From CAYHGV01 sp964356135 (GTDB lineage: Bacteria; Hydrothermota; Tepidihabitantia; CAYHGV01), in contig CAYHGV010000030.1 of the NCBI GenBank assembly GCA_964356135.1, positions 1 through 29,811 of the forward strand: a stretch of DNA of 29,811 nucleotides. The letters run 5' to 3'. A program made the position numbers and the translations under genes. Shown piece after piece: positions 15,217 to 23,189 of this stretch. Position 1 is the stretch's first letter, and each line of letters begins with the position of its first letter. The notes beneath the pieces are model-generated. The model was given only the letters and a program-made list of their open reading frames with translations. It did not search any database and was not told where the DNA came from.

Positions 15217-17970
15217 CTACATCCCGCAGAGGTTTTTAAACGAGCAGTAGCCGCAGGTCGCTTCGCTTCGGTTCGCAAAGAACGGCCGGGCCGGGTCGAT
15301 CAGCTCTTCCAGGGTGGGAATCAATATTTCGTCCTGAAACTGGCGTAAATACGAAGGGATGTCGGTCGCAAGCCGCTGCTTGATACTGTGGAGCGCGACA
15401 TTTTTTCCGATTGCGTAGTATGCCAGATCGGCGATTTTTCCAAACTCTCCCCGGGTGAGGATCAGTCCGTATAACGGCAGCTGAAACTCAACGAAATCCT
15501 CATCGATCGTATAGTTTTTGATCGGCGGCAGGCTGCCGGTCTTGTAGTCGATGATGTAATACAAATTATTAAACCGGTCGACCCGGTCAACAAAACCGTT
15601 CAACCGGATTTTCAAATCTCCGAGCGAAAGATGGTAGTCGATGTATTTTTCCAACTTGGCGGTTTCGACAGTAAATCCTTCTGCGAACCGCGAAAGTTCG
15701 TGGCGTAAAAACCGGTCCAGTCTTTTCGTCCACAGTTTCAGGTCGAAAAAAGTCGCCGGCTTGGGCTTTCGGGCAAGTATCGCCCGCAGCGCCTGTTCGA
15801 GCCGCAGGCTGAGCCGGGCATGAGCCTCGGTCAGGGTGTCATCGGTAAAACCTTCCGGGAAATCTTCGCCGTAAAAAATTTTCAAAGCGGCATGGACTGC
15901 TGCGCCCCATTCGAGACCGGTCGGTTCTTCGACAATCTCTTCCGGCTCCCGGATGCGGAGCAGGTAACGGAGATAGAAGAGGTAGGGACAGACCGTGTAA
16001 TCGCGCAACGCGGTCGGGCTCAACCCTTTTTTGGTAATCGTCGTATACAAAAAATCCAACAATGGTTTGTCTTTGGCGATTTCTCTGGGCGAACATTCGA
16101 TCGCCTGGCGCTCGAGCAGGATCTTCGATTCGTCAACGGTTGCGCCTTTTTCTGTAAGAAAATCGACGAACCGGGACCGGACATCCCGTTTTTCTTCGAG
16201 TACATAGGAGACAAAGACCTCTTTTTTCCCGGTGGTGAGCTGGGTGAAATAATAGAGATAGAGGTTGTCCCGTTCCTTATCATATGGTAGCCCGATCTGC
16301 CGGCGTACTTCATGATTGATGAACAGGTCTTTTTCGGTTTTACGCGGGAAGATGCCTTCGTTGAGCGCGGGCAGGATGATGCAGTCGAAATCGAGATTGC
16401 GTGCTTCCAGCAGCCCGATTACCTGGACGCCGCGCATCGGGTCGCCGAACAGATTGTAGGTCTCGGCCTTCATCATCTGGAGGATGAATTCGAGCATGGA
16501 GCTCCCGGGTTTTATGCTATCCGCCGGCAGCCGGAGTTTTGCGAGGTTGGTTAACCGGTCGAAGAACTCGCCGATCTCGGCCGCATGGGTTCTCATCAAC
16601 TCATGGTTGTAGTCGAGGATCGTGGTCAGGAGACGGGCAATGCTTTCGACATACCGGTTAAACGGCTGCTCGGTGGTAGCGGCGGTAATGCAGGTTTGAG
16701 CGAGCGAAACCAGCGGCCCGAATTCTTCCTGGGCGCAGGCCAGAGGCTCGAAATAGTTGAACCGCTCCCCGGTCATAAAGCGCTCGAGGCGGTAGACCAT
16801 CGGCCGAAGCGAGAGCAGGTCGATTACTCCATTTTTAAAAAGCGGATGCTTGATGAAAGCGAAAAATTCCAGATAATGGCAGCCGGTTTCGATAACCGAG
16901 TGGAGGGAGCTTACCAACGAGTAGAGGAGCGATTTGGTAAAAGGAAAACCGAGCGAGAGGTTATAGCCAATCGACGAAGCGCGCAGGGGTTCAATGATCG
17001 AATCGATCATCGTCTCATCGGCGAGGATAATGCCGATGCGGTGGGGCGGGTAGCGGTCTTTGAGCTGATTTAAGATTGTGCGCAGATGGAGAGTCTCTTG
17101 GGAATCGGTTTTCGTCGATCGGATGTGGAACACCGGCGGCTCGGGTCGAGTGCCATTCTCGACCGTGACCGTACGGTTTTCGTTACCGAGCGCTGCCAGT
17201 AATTTGGCATGGAGGTAGAACGGCTGGTCCAGTTCAGGTGTTACCAGTTCTTCTTTTTGACCGGAGTGAAGCATTAACCGGGAAGCCGGTTTTTTTAAGA
17301 TTTCGCGGATAATGCGGTTTTCAACTGTGGTTGTTGCGCCGATGCCGGCGATGAAAACCGCATCGTAGCCGTTCAACAATTGGCTCGTAAAATTGTTATA
17401 CACCAGGTCGAACTTGTCGATTTCGTCCTGGTAGCCCCGGGCTTTGAGATTCTGCCGGTAGCGGTCATAAATATCTTTAAGAATCGGCAGTTCGTTTTCG
17501 ACATAGCGGTCAGGGTAATGGCCGGCTTTGACGAATTTTTCGATCGCGTCGAGTGTCAGCCGTTCTTTTGCCAGTTCGTCGAAAAAGGTGAGCAGTCGGT
17601 TGCCGATGGCGATAAATCTCAAAAAGTCGAGCTCCTGCCAGGACTCGACCTTGAGCGTGTCGACGACCTGCTTGAGGATGAAGTTCCGTTCGATTCGATT
17701 GAGCAGTCTCCCCCGCTTGCCGCCCAGTGATTCATAGACCGTTTCGATAAACTCATCGACGGTTTTCATTACCGGCGGAATGATGCCGGGAGCGTTCGAC
17801 TCTTCCAAGAGATAGCGGCGGAAATAGAATTTGTTGCGCTGGTTGGGAACGATGACGAGAATGGCGGAGAGGTCGGGCAAAGAGTGACGGAAATTTTTCA
17901 CGAGCTGCCGGGCAAAGACGCGCAAAAACGGCGCGTCGATGGGAATGATCGTAACCTTAGGCTCGGGCAT
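15217..17970 (-). CDS. addB: AddB-type nuclease subunit with iron-sulfur staple
   Basis: 917 residues from ATG 17970. I reject the earlier start at 18006 because it overlaps the promoter's -35 box. The N-terminal part is an inactive-helicase-like region. The C-terminal nuclease domain has CPYLFYLRYL near 662, WGAAVHAAL near 690, DRVDR and IIDYKTG near 808, and FQLPLYG. The last cysteines, CGYCSFKNLC at about 906-915, with the Cys near 662 form the 4Fe-4S staple typical of AddB. No Walker A motif is visible at the N-terminus, unlike Bacillus AddB. It is the first gene of the addB-addA operon. Confidence 0.88.
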   Translation of the reverse strand: MPEPKVTIIPIDAPFLRVFARQLVKNFRHSLPDLSAILVIVPNQRNKFYFRRYLLEESNAPGIIPPVMKTVDEFIETVYESLGGKRGRLLNRIERNFILKQVVDTLKVESWQELDFLRFIAIGNRLLTFFDELAKERLTLDAIEKFVKAGHYPDRYVENELPILKDIYDRYRQNLKARGYQDEIDKFDLVYNNFTSQLLNGYDAVFIAGIGATTTVENRIIREILKKPASRLMLHSGQKEELVTPELDQPFYLHAKLLAALGNENRTVTVENGTRPEPPVFHIRSTKTDSQETLHLRTILNQLKDRYPPHRIGIILADETMIDSIIEPLRASSIGYNLSLGFPFTKSLLYSLVSSLHSVIETGCHYLEFFAFIKHPLFKNGVIDLLSLRPMVYRLERFMTGERFNYFEPLACAQEEFGPLVSLAQTCITAATTEQPFNRYVESIARLLTTILDYNHELMRTHAAEIGEFFDRLTNLAKLRLPADSIKPGSSMLEFILQMMKAETYNLFGDPMRGVQVIGLLEARNLDFDCIILPALNEGIFPRKTEKDLFINHEVRRQIGLPYDKERDNLYLYYFTQLTTGKKEVFVSYVLEEKRDVRSRFVDFLTEKGATVDESKILLERQAIECSPREIAKDKPLLDFLYTTITKKGLSPTALRDYTVCPYLFYLRYLLRIREPEEIVEEPTGLEWGAAVHAALKIFYGEDFPEGFTDDTLTEAHARLSLRLEQALRAILARKPKPATFFDLKLWTKRLDRFLRHELSRFAEGFTVETAKLEKYIDYHLSLGDLKIRLNGFVDRVDRFNNLYYIIDYKTGSLPPIKNYTIDEDFVEFQLPLYGLILTRGEFGKIADLAYYAIGKNVALHSIKQRLATDIPSYLRQFQDEILIPTLEELIDPARPFFANRSEATCGYCSFKNLCGM

Positions 17971-17976
17971 AGCCGT

Positions 17977-18006
17977 AGTATACCTCAAAGCTGGATTGCG
18001 GGTCAA
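17977..18006 (-). promoter_or_regulatory. addB promoter, predicted leaderless
   Basis: On the minus strand TTGACC (18001-18006) and TATACT (17977-17982) are 18 nt apart. The -10 box ends 6 nt before ATG 17970, so the message should begin at the start codon. No SD is possible. Confidence 0.6.
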
Positions 18007-18073
18007 GAATCAGGTAGTATCAGGTATAAAAATTTCGATTTGAGCTTTGAGCGATGAAATTGAGCCACAATCA

Positions 18074-18101
18074 TTGACAAAGAGACATCGGTATTTACAA
18101 T
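18074..18101 (+). promoter_or_regulatory. promoter of the CDP-alcohol phosphatidyltransferase gene
   Basis: TTGACA (18074-18079) and TACAAT (18096-18101) are 16 nt apart. Transcription is expected at about 18108-18109, where an ATG lies. Confidence 0.6.
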
Positions 18102-18108
18102 GGCGACA

Positions 18109-18144
18109 ATGATAGCCGTATTGAGTTCACAGGAAGGTTTGTGA
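18109..18144 (+). CDS. predicted leaderless 11-codon upstream ORF
   Basis: ATG 18109 opens MIAVLSSQEGL and ends in TGA at 18142-18144, overlapping the GTG start (18141) of the next gene. The -10 box ends 7 nt before this ATG, the same spacing as the leaderless genes in the window. The SD of the main gene (AGGAAGG) lies inside the upstream ORF, so its translation could control or couple to the main gene. Existence as a translated unit is inferred. Confidence 0.4.
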   Translation: MIAVLSSQEGL

Positions 18145-18770
18145 CCGACCGGGGTGAAAAAATAATTTCGGAATTTGACCGGTCGCGGGTTGCGCCGGTT
18201 TTAGAGGCGACAACTCACGAACTCCCGAACAATAACCAGCATAAAGTGACGATTTTCAACATCGCCAATGCGATTACGCTCGTTCGGCTGCTGATCGGGA
18301 TTCTGGTTATCGGCTTATTGTATGGTAACGAAAAGCCGCTGGGTATTCTGCTGTACCTGGTCTTTCTCGCCCTGGACCTGCTCGATGGGATGGCGGCGAG
18401 AAGATGGAAGTGCGTAACCACGTTCGGTAATAATTTCGATTTGATTGCCGATGGCGGGATCGGGTTTTTGCTGGCAGTCTGCATGATGATCAAAGGTTTT
18501 GTTCCGCTGCCGTATATTATTTTATCGTCGGTCCCGCTGGTGCTGTTCGCGATCGCTACCTACGAAGGGAGTAAAATCTCAAAAAACCCTTTTATCCCGG
18601 CGAAATGGAGGACGGTAAACGGACAGATAGCGTTCCTTATCCTTTTACTGTTTATGCTCAATCATCGGTGGTCGATTATCGGTGCCTATGTCTTGCTGGT
18701 TTATATTTATGTTTCGCGAATTAAACATCTGGTCGAAGTTTTACAGTTGAAACGGAAAGAAACAAGTTAA
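18141..18770 (+). CDS. CDP-alcohol phosphatidyltransferase family membrane enzyme
   Basis: 209 residues with four or five hydrophobic segments from about residue 38 to 200. The full family motif DG-x2-AR-x8-G-x3-D-x3-D is present as DLLDGMAAR, then TFGNNFDLIADG. These enzymes transfer a phospho-alcohol group from a CDP-linked donor to make phospholipids or related lipids in the membrane. The first 35 residues are hydrophilic and longer than usual, so a later start is possible, but AGGAAGG sits 3 nt before GTG 18141. The substrate cannot be read from the sequence. It diverges from addB, with the two promoters back to back. Confidence 0.85.
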   Translation: MTDRGEKIISEFDRSRVAPVLEATTHELPNNNQHKVTIFNIANAITLVRLLIGILVIGLLYGNEKPLGILLYLVFLALDLLDGMAARRWKCVTTFGNNFDLIADGGIGFLLAVCMMIKGFVPLPYIILSSVPLVLFAIATYEGSKISKNPFIPAKWRTVNGQIAFLILLLFMLNHRWSIIGAYVLLVYIYVSRIKHLVEVLQLKRKETS

Positions 18771-18812
18771 ATTAAAATTGGTTAAATGGTGAATGGTTAC
18801 AATGCGGATGTT

Positions 18813-18899
18813 GTCCGCCACGGTGCACGGCGGACTCCACCAACTCAAAAATGAGATTCTTCGCTTGCGGCTCGAAACGAGCCGAGCTCAGAATGACAC
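18813..18899. repeat. hairpin-bearing intergenic repeat
   Basis: GTCCGCC/GGCGGAC (18813-18835) forms a 7-bp stem. It is followed by GAGATTCTTCG, then CGGCTCG-AAA-CGAGCCG (18868-18884), then TCAGAATGACA. Elements of the GAGATTCTTCG...TCAGAATGACA type are dispersed in many uncultured bacterial genomes. There is no T run, so I do not call a terminator. Confidence 0.55.
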
Positions 18900-18944
18900 A
18901 AGAGGAAGGGGCTATGCTTCACATGCCGTGGTTAAATTCTAAAT

Positions 18945-19016
18945 TTTCCCGCTCCTTACTTCCTGCTCCTTACGCTCTTTTCGGTGTCTTCAGTGTCTTC
19001 CGTGGTTGATTTCTAA
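18945..19016. repeat. short word-repeat tract in opposite orientation
   Basis: CCGCTCCTTACTTCCTGCTC and CTTACGCTC are the complement of the words in the purine tracts, followed by GTGTCTTCAGTGTCTTCCGTGG. This is the only tract in the window with the pyrimidine strand on top. Confidence 0.6.
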
Positions 19017-19019
19017 TTC

Positions 19020-19793
19020 TTACGGTTTTCGGAAGACGAGATTGATACGGCTGTCTGCCCGTGCCGGCTCAAAGGTCGCCAGATTGTCATAGGCGGCAAC
19101 GAATTCGAGCCCGGACTCTTCCGCCATTTCGACCAGTTCGTTCAGTGAATAGATTTTGAGTTTGACCTCGAATTCATCGAGGTATTTCAGGTCTTTGCCG
19201 ACCTTCTGGTAGTAAACCCAGGTTCCCTGATCGCGGGAATGGAACCGGTCGAATTTGCTTCTCTTATGGAGAATCAGATAGCGGTCGGTTTCATCATAAT
19301 TGGTAGGGCAGTAATGGCTGCTCAGGAACTCCTGGGACATCGTTTGCAGAACCAGTAGCAGCCCTTTCGGTTTGAGCAGACGGGCGACCTGGGCGAGAAC
19401 TCTTTTATCGGTCTTTTTGTCATAGTAACCGATCGCAGTCCAGATGCTGAGCGCGACATCGAATCTGCCCCGGACGACGCTTTTGAGCCTGCGCATATCA
19501 CCTACGATAAAATCGGCACGAATCCGGGATGTGCGGACACGGCGCCGGGCATCACTGATAAAAACCGGGCTGATATCAACGCCGGTGACCTTTAGTCCCT
19601 GTTGAGCCAGCGGGAGTGAGATGCGGCCGTTGCCGCAACCGACTTCCAGCAGATTCCCTTTATGTATGCCATATTTTTTTAATAATTTGACTATCTGGCG
19701 GGCACTGGTTTTGCCCCGCGCCCATTGCCAGTTCATCATGTGCAGCCAGCGCGGATTTTTGCCTAAAAAGAATTTTTCGGTCCAGTGTTTCAC
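19020..19793 (-). CDS. class I SAM-dependent methyltransferase
   Basis: 257 residues. Motif I LLEVGCGNGRISL lies at about 48-60, VTGVDIS follows, then FIVGDMRRL and FDVALSIWTAIGYYD, giving the usual Rossmann-type SAM site. The C-terminal part has no recognised substrate domain; such small-molecule methyltransferases are hard to assign. The GTG start has SD AAGGAG 6 nt upstream. The gene lies 77 nt after gcvPA and has its own promoter, so it need not be part of the glycine cleavage operon. Confidence 0.85.
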   Translation of the reverse strand: MKHWTEKFFLGKNPRWLHMMNWQWARGKTSARQIVKLLKKYGIHKGNLLEVGCGNGRISLPLAQQGLKVTGVDISPVFISDARRRVRTSRIRADFIVGDMRRLKSVVRGRFDVALSIWTAIGYYDKKTDKRVLAQVARLLKPKGLLLVLQTMSQEFLSSHYCPTNYDETDRYLILHKRSKFDRFHSRDQGTWVYYQKVGKDLKYLDEFEVKLKIYSLNELVEMAEESGLEFVAAYDNLATFEPARADSRINLVFRKP

Positions 19794-19815
19794 GTTTGCT
19801 CCTTGTAATTTACTG

Positions 19816-19843
19816 AGTATATTTAGTTAGCCGATTGAGTCAA
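19816..19843 (-). promoter_or_regulatory. promoter of the methyltransferase gene
   Basis: On the minus strand TTGACT (19838-19843) and TATACT (19816-19821) are 16 nt apart. A 22-nt interval with an SD separates the -10 box from GTG 19793, so this transcript has a normal leader. Confidence 0.6.
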
Positions 19844-19869
19844 CAGGAATAAAAAAGTGAAATGACTAA

Positions 19870-21213
19870 TTACCGGGAATAACGACCCAGGAGTTCGACC
19901 AGCCGGTCAAGCTCTTCCCGGGTCCGTTTTTCGGTGACCGCAATCAGAAGCCGGCTGTGATAGTCGGGATTGAAGCGGCCTAAGTCGATTCCGGCGAAGA
20001 TTTTTTCTTCGATACAATCGTTAACAATTTTTTGGGCGGGAACCGGCGTTTGGACGACGAATTCCTTGAAAAACGGCTGGGGGTAGAAAAGGGAAAATCC
20101 TTTCAGCTCGGCAATTTTCTGGGCGAGGTAGTGGCTTTTTATAAGACACTGCTCAGCCACTGTTCGTAGTCCTTGTTTGCCCAAAAGCGACAGATAGATC
20201 GTTGCCGCTAATGCGCAGAGTGCTTCGTTGGTGCAGATATTGGAGGTTGCCCGCTCGCGCCGGATGTGCTGTTCACGGGTCTGGAGGGTCATGACAAAAC
20301 CGGGTTTACCTTCCTGGTCCGTGGTTCGGCCGATGAGCCGGCCGGGCATAAACCGGATATGGTCTTTTTTTGTGGTAAAAATCCCTAAATAGGGACCACC
20401 GAATCCGGGTGAAAGTCCCAACGGTTGACCTTCAGCCGTGGCGATATCGGCTTTGTAATCGCCGGGCGGTGCGATAATGCCGAGGGAAAGGGGATCGACC
20501 GAAACGGTTAACAGTGCGCCTTTCGAGTGGACGACCGGTTCGATTTCAAAAATCGGCTCGAGGCAGCCGAAAAAATTGGGATGCTGCAGAAGACAGGTGG
20601 CGGTCCGGTCAGTAACGAGCTCCTCTAAAGCCGCAACATCGACAACGCCGTTACGGGCAGGTATCAGCCGGACCGGAATGTTCAGTCCCTGACAGTAGGT
20701 CTGGACTACTTTCCGATAATGGGGATTAACGGTTTCGGTGATGAGGATATCGTTTCGCTGGCTTACTCCCCGCGCCATGTGGCAGGCTTCGGCAAAAGCC
20801 GAAGCGCCGTCATACATCGATGCGTTGGAAATCTCCATCTGGAACAGTTCCGAGATCAACGACTGGAACTCGTAGATCGCCTGAAGTGTTCCCTGGCTCA
20901 CTTCTGCCTGGTACGGAGTGTAGGCGGTATAAAATTCGGACCGGAGCAAAATATGGTTGATGACCGCAGGAATGGCGTGGTCATAGGCACCGCCGCCTAA
21001 AAACGAAGTGAATTCGTTCAAATTTTTATTCGCCCCGGCGAGCTGGTTGAGAAGTCGGGTTGCCTCCAATTCGGAGAGCGGCGAAGGCAGATTCAATTCA
21101 CCCTGAAACCGGAGCCCGGCGGGGATTGATTGCAAGAGCTCATCAAAGGAAGTGACACCAATCTTTTTTAGCATCGCCGCGCGGTCTTCCGGGGTGTGAG
21201 AAACAAACGACAT
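19870..21213 (-). CDS. gcvPA: glycine dehydrogenase (decarboxylating) subunit 1
   Basis: 447 residues, the usual length of the N-terminal half of split P-protein. It starts MSFVSHTPEDRAAMLKKIG and contains FTSFLGGGAYDHAIPAVINH and LLRSEFYTAYTPYQAEVSQG, the family hallmarks. P-protein decarboxylates glycine and passes the aminomethyl group to lipoyl GcvH. The PLP lysine is on subunit 2 (GcvPB), which is not downstream here. The ATG follows the gcvH stop by one base. Confidence 0.95.
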   Translation of the reverse strand: MSFVSHTPEDRAAMLKKIGVTSFDELLQSIPAGLRFQGELNLPSPLSELEATRLLNQLAGANKNLNEFTSFLGGGAYDHAIPAVINHILLRSEFYTAYTPYQAEVSQGTLQAIYEFQSLISELFQMEISNASMYDGASAFAEACHMARGVSQRNDILITETVNPHYRKVVQTYCQGLNIPVRLIPARNGVVDVAALEELVTDRTATCLLQHPNFFGCLEPIFEIEPVVHSKGALLTVSVDPLSLGIIAPPGDYKADIATAEGQPLGLSPGFGGPYLGIFTTKKDHIRFMPGRLIGRTTDQEGKPGFVMTLQTREQHIRRERATSNICTNEALCALAATIYLSLLGKQGLRTVAEQCLIKSHYLAQKIAELKGFSLFYPQPFFKEFVVQTPVPAQKIVNDCIEEKIFAGIDLGRFNPDYHSRLLIAVTEKRTREELDRLVELLGRYSR

Positions 21214-21214
21214 C

Positions 21215-21604
21215 TTATTCGTGTTTTTCGATACTCTGGCTGTAATCCTTTGCGTTGAGCGTGCCGGCGAGCTCGTTCGGGTCCGAGACCTTGATTTTGA
21301 CCATCCAGCCTTTTCCGTAGGGATCTTTGTTGACTAAATCGGGTGCGGTTTTGAGTTCGGTGTTAATCGCAGTGATTTCACCCGAAACGGGTGCGTAGAG
21401 GTCGGAGACCGCTTTCACCGCTTCGATCGTGCCAAAGGGTTCGCCGGTTTTTACCTGCTTGCCTGGTTGGGGAAGGTCAACATAGACGATATCGGAGAGT
21501 TCGGATTGGGCGTAGTCGGTGATACCGATAGTGACTTCGTTGCCTTCAAGTTTTACCCATTCATGGGTTTTTGTGTATTTTAAATCATCAGGTATTTTTG
21601 CCAT
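21215..21604 (-). CDS. gcvH: glycine cleavage system H protein
   Basis: 129 residues, normal for GcvH. The lipoylation lysine lies in EAVKAVSDLYAPVSGEI, followed by the INTEL and PYGKGWMVKI segments. It carries the aminomethyl intermediate between P, T and L proteins. SD GAAGGAGG precedes the ATG. It is tightly coupled to gcvPA, one base apart. The 188 nt separating it from gcvT contain no clear promoter. Confidence 0.96.
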   Translation of the reverse strand: MAKIPDDLKYTKTHEWVKLEGNEVTIGITDYAQSELSDIVYVDLPQPGKQVKTGEPFGTIEAVKAVSDLYAPVSGEITAINTELKTAPDLVNKDPYGKGWMVKIKVSDPNELAGTLNAKDYSQSIEKHE

Positions 21605-21792
21605 TAATCCTCCTTCAATTAAAAAAACTTATTGGTATCACGAAATTTAGGAAATCACGAAAATTATTTCGGCGAGTTTTCATATCCTGTGTTCCCTTCG
21701 TGCTTTGAGTTCCTTGCAGTCACTCTATTGCGCGTCCATCCTCAAAATTGGACGCGACGGATTTCGTGATAAAATATTTTTTCCCAGTCAAG

Positions 21793-22890
21793 TTACTTGT
21801 GGGTGGCTTGTTTATAGAACGGTGGTTTGACAACCAGCGCCACCGCCGGCTGGCCGCGGATACTGATCTCCAGTTCGTTTCCGATTTCCGAGAATTCGGT
21901 TTTGACATAGCCGAGACCGATGCCTTTTTTAAGGGAGGGTGAGTAGGTGCCGGAGGTGACATGACCGACCCCTTCACCGTTAAGCTCGATAGTAAAACCA
22001 TGCCGTGGAATCTCGGTTCCTTTCATTTCGAACGCTACCAGTTTTCGCTTGAGCCCCGAAGCCTTTATTTGGAGAAGCGGATCTCGGCCAATAAACCCTT
22101 TAGGTTTATCGAGCTTGGTAATCCAGCCCAAGCCCGCTTCTAGGGGGTTGGTGGTTTTATCGATATCATTACCATACAGGCAGTAGCGCATCTCAAGCCG
22201 GAGGGTGTCGCGGGCACCGAGACCGATCGGTTCCAGGTTGAATTCTTTGCCGGCGTCAAACAGCGCATCCCAGACTCGAAGTGCGTGCCGGGCATCAAAA
22301 TAGAGTTCAAATCCGTCTTCACCGGTGTAACCGGTGCGCGAGATTAACGCAGGCACACCGACGGCCGAACCGTTGTGCGACCAGTAGTAGAGGACCGGTT
22401 TTAAATCGAAATCGACCAATTTCTGGACGAGCGGTTCGGCGACCGGTCCCTGGACTGCGAGTTGGGCGGTCTCGGGAGTTTTGTCAATAATCTCGACCGC
22501 ACCCGGTTTATTCTCCTGAAGCCAGGCGAGGTCTTTTTCGGTGTTAGCGGCATTAATCACCAGCAGCAGATAGTCACCCAGATTATAGACGAGGAGGTCA
22601 TCGACGATTCCCCCGTCGGGGTAGCAGAATGCCGAATACTGTGCCTGTAAAGGCTGGGTATTGGAGATGTCGTTGGTTGTCACCCGGTTGACAAACTCAA
22701 ACGCTTCGCGACCGCGGATTTCTACTCTGCCCATGTGCGAAACGTCAAATACTCCGGCGGTGGTTCGCACCCGGAGGTGTTCGGAAATGATGCCCTGGAA
22801 CTGGAGCGGCATCTCGAATCCGGCAAACGGAACAATCCGGCCGTTATTCGTCCGGTGACGGTCATAAAACGGTGTTCGCTTTATTGGCAT
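21793..22890 (-). CDS. gcvT: aminomethyltransferase (T protein)
   Basis: 365 residues, normal for GcvT. It starts KRTPFYDRHR and has GVFDVSHMGR, VTTNDI, DGGIVDDLLVY and NAANTEKD, the tetrahydrofolate-binding and catalytic segments. The C-terminal barrel ends GYVKTEF. The enzyme releases ammonia and makes 5,10-methylene-tetrahydrofolate from the aminomethyl group on GcvH. It is the first gene of the gcvT-gcvH-gcvPA group. The predicted leader is about 11 nt, too short for a glycine riboswitch. Confidence 0.96.
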   Translation of the reverse strand: MPIKRTPFYDRHRTNNGRIVPFAGFEMPLQFQGIISEHLRVRTTAGVFDVSHMGRVEIRGREAFEFVNRVTTNDISNTQPLQAQYSAFCYPDGGIVDDLLVYNLGDYLLLVINAANTEKDLAWLQENKPGAVEIIDKTPETAQLAVQGPVAEPLVQKLVDFDLKPVLYYWSHNGSAVGVPALISRTGYTGEDGFELYFDARHALRVWDALFDAGKEFNLEPIGLGARDTLRLEMRYCLYGNDIDKTTNPLEAGLGWITKLDKPKGFIGRDPLLQIKASGLKRKLVAFEMKGTEIPRHGFTIELNGEGVGHVTSGTYSPSLKKGIGLGYVKTEFSEIGNELEISIRGQPAVALVVKPPFYKQATHK

Positions 22891-22908
22891 CGTGTTATTG
22901 CTTGAGCG

Positions 22909-22936
22909 ATTCTATCCCGAGGAACGCTCCTGTCAA
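22909..22936 (-). promoter_or_regulatory. gcvT promoter
   Basis: On the minus strand TTGACA (22931-22936) and TAGAAT (22909-22914) are 16 nt apart; the ATG is 18 nt further on. No SD is visible in the short leader. Confidence 0.6.
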
Positions 22937-23140
22937 GAGGGGGGGAAGCGTAAGGCGTAGGGCGAAGGGAGCGGAGGTGAAGAGGAGCAGAGGTGCGGAG
23001 GAGAAGGAGAGCGTAGGGAGTAAGGAGTAGGCAGTAGGCAGAAAAATAAAAATGCAAAGTGAAAAATGGAAAATAAAAGAAAAGCAGAAGACGTAGGAAG
23101 CGCAGGAACGCAACAAACGCAAGAAACAGGGTAAACGCAA
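22937..23140. repeat. purine-rich word-repeat tract 3
   Basis: This tract lies between the divergent gcvT and DUF362-gene promoters. It contains GCGTAAGGCGTAGGG, the 43-bp block identical to tract 1 (22963-23005), then GAGTAAGGAGTAGGCAGTAG, GTGAAAAATGG and AACGCAAGAAAC words. The open frames on its minus strand are artefacts. Confidence 0.85.
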
Positions 23141-23153
23141 TAGACCACCATGC

Positions 23154-23181
23154 TTGACAGAGGTGGGCGGGGTTATATAAT
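23154..23181 (+). promoter_or_regulatory. promoter of the DUF362 operon, predicted leaderless
   Basis: TTGACA (23154-23159) and TATAAT (23176-23181) are 16 nt apart. ATG 23190 follows after 8 nt, and there is no SD. Confidence 0.65.
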
Positions 23182-23189
23182 TCAATGTA

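Noticed and set aside
21605..22890. Possible glycine riboswitch for the gcv genes
   Set aside because: The gcvT leader is predicted at about 11 nt, and the gap before gcvH shows no paired riboswitch-like helices that I can trace.
22895..23185. Minus-strand ORFs over tract 3, upstream of gcvT
   Set aside because: Repeat artefact, and one would run across the gcvT promoter.
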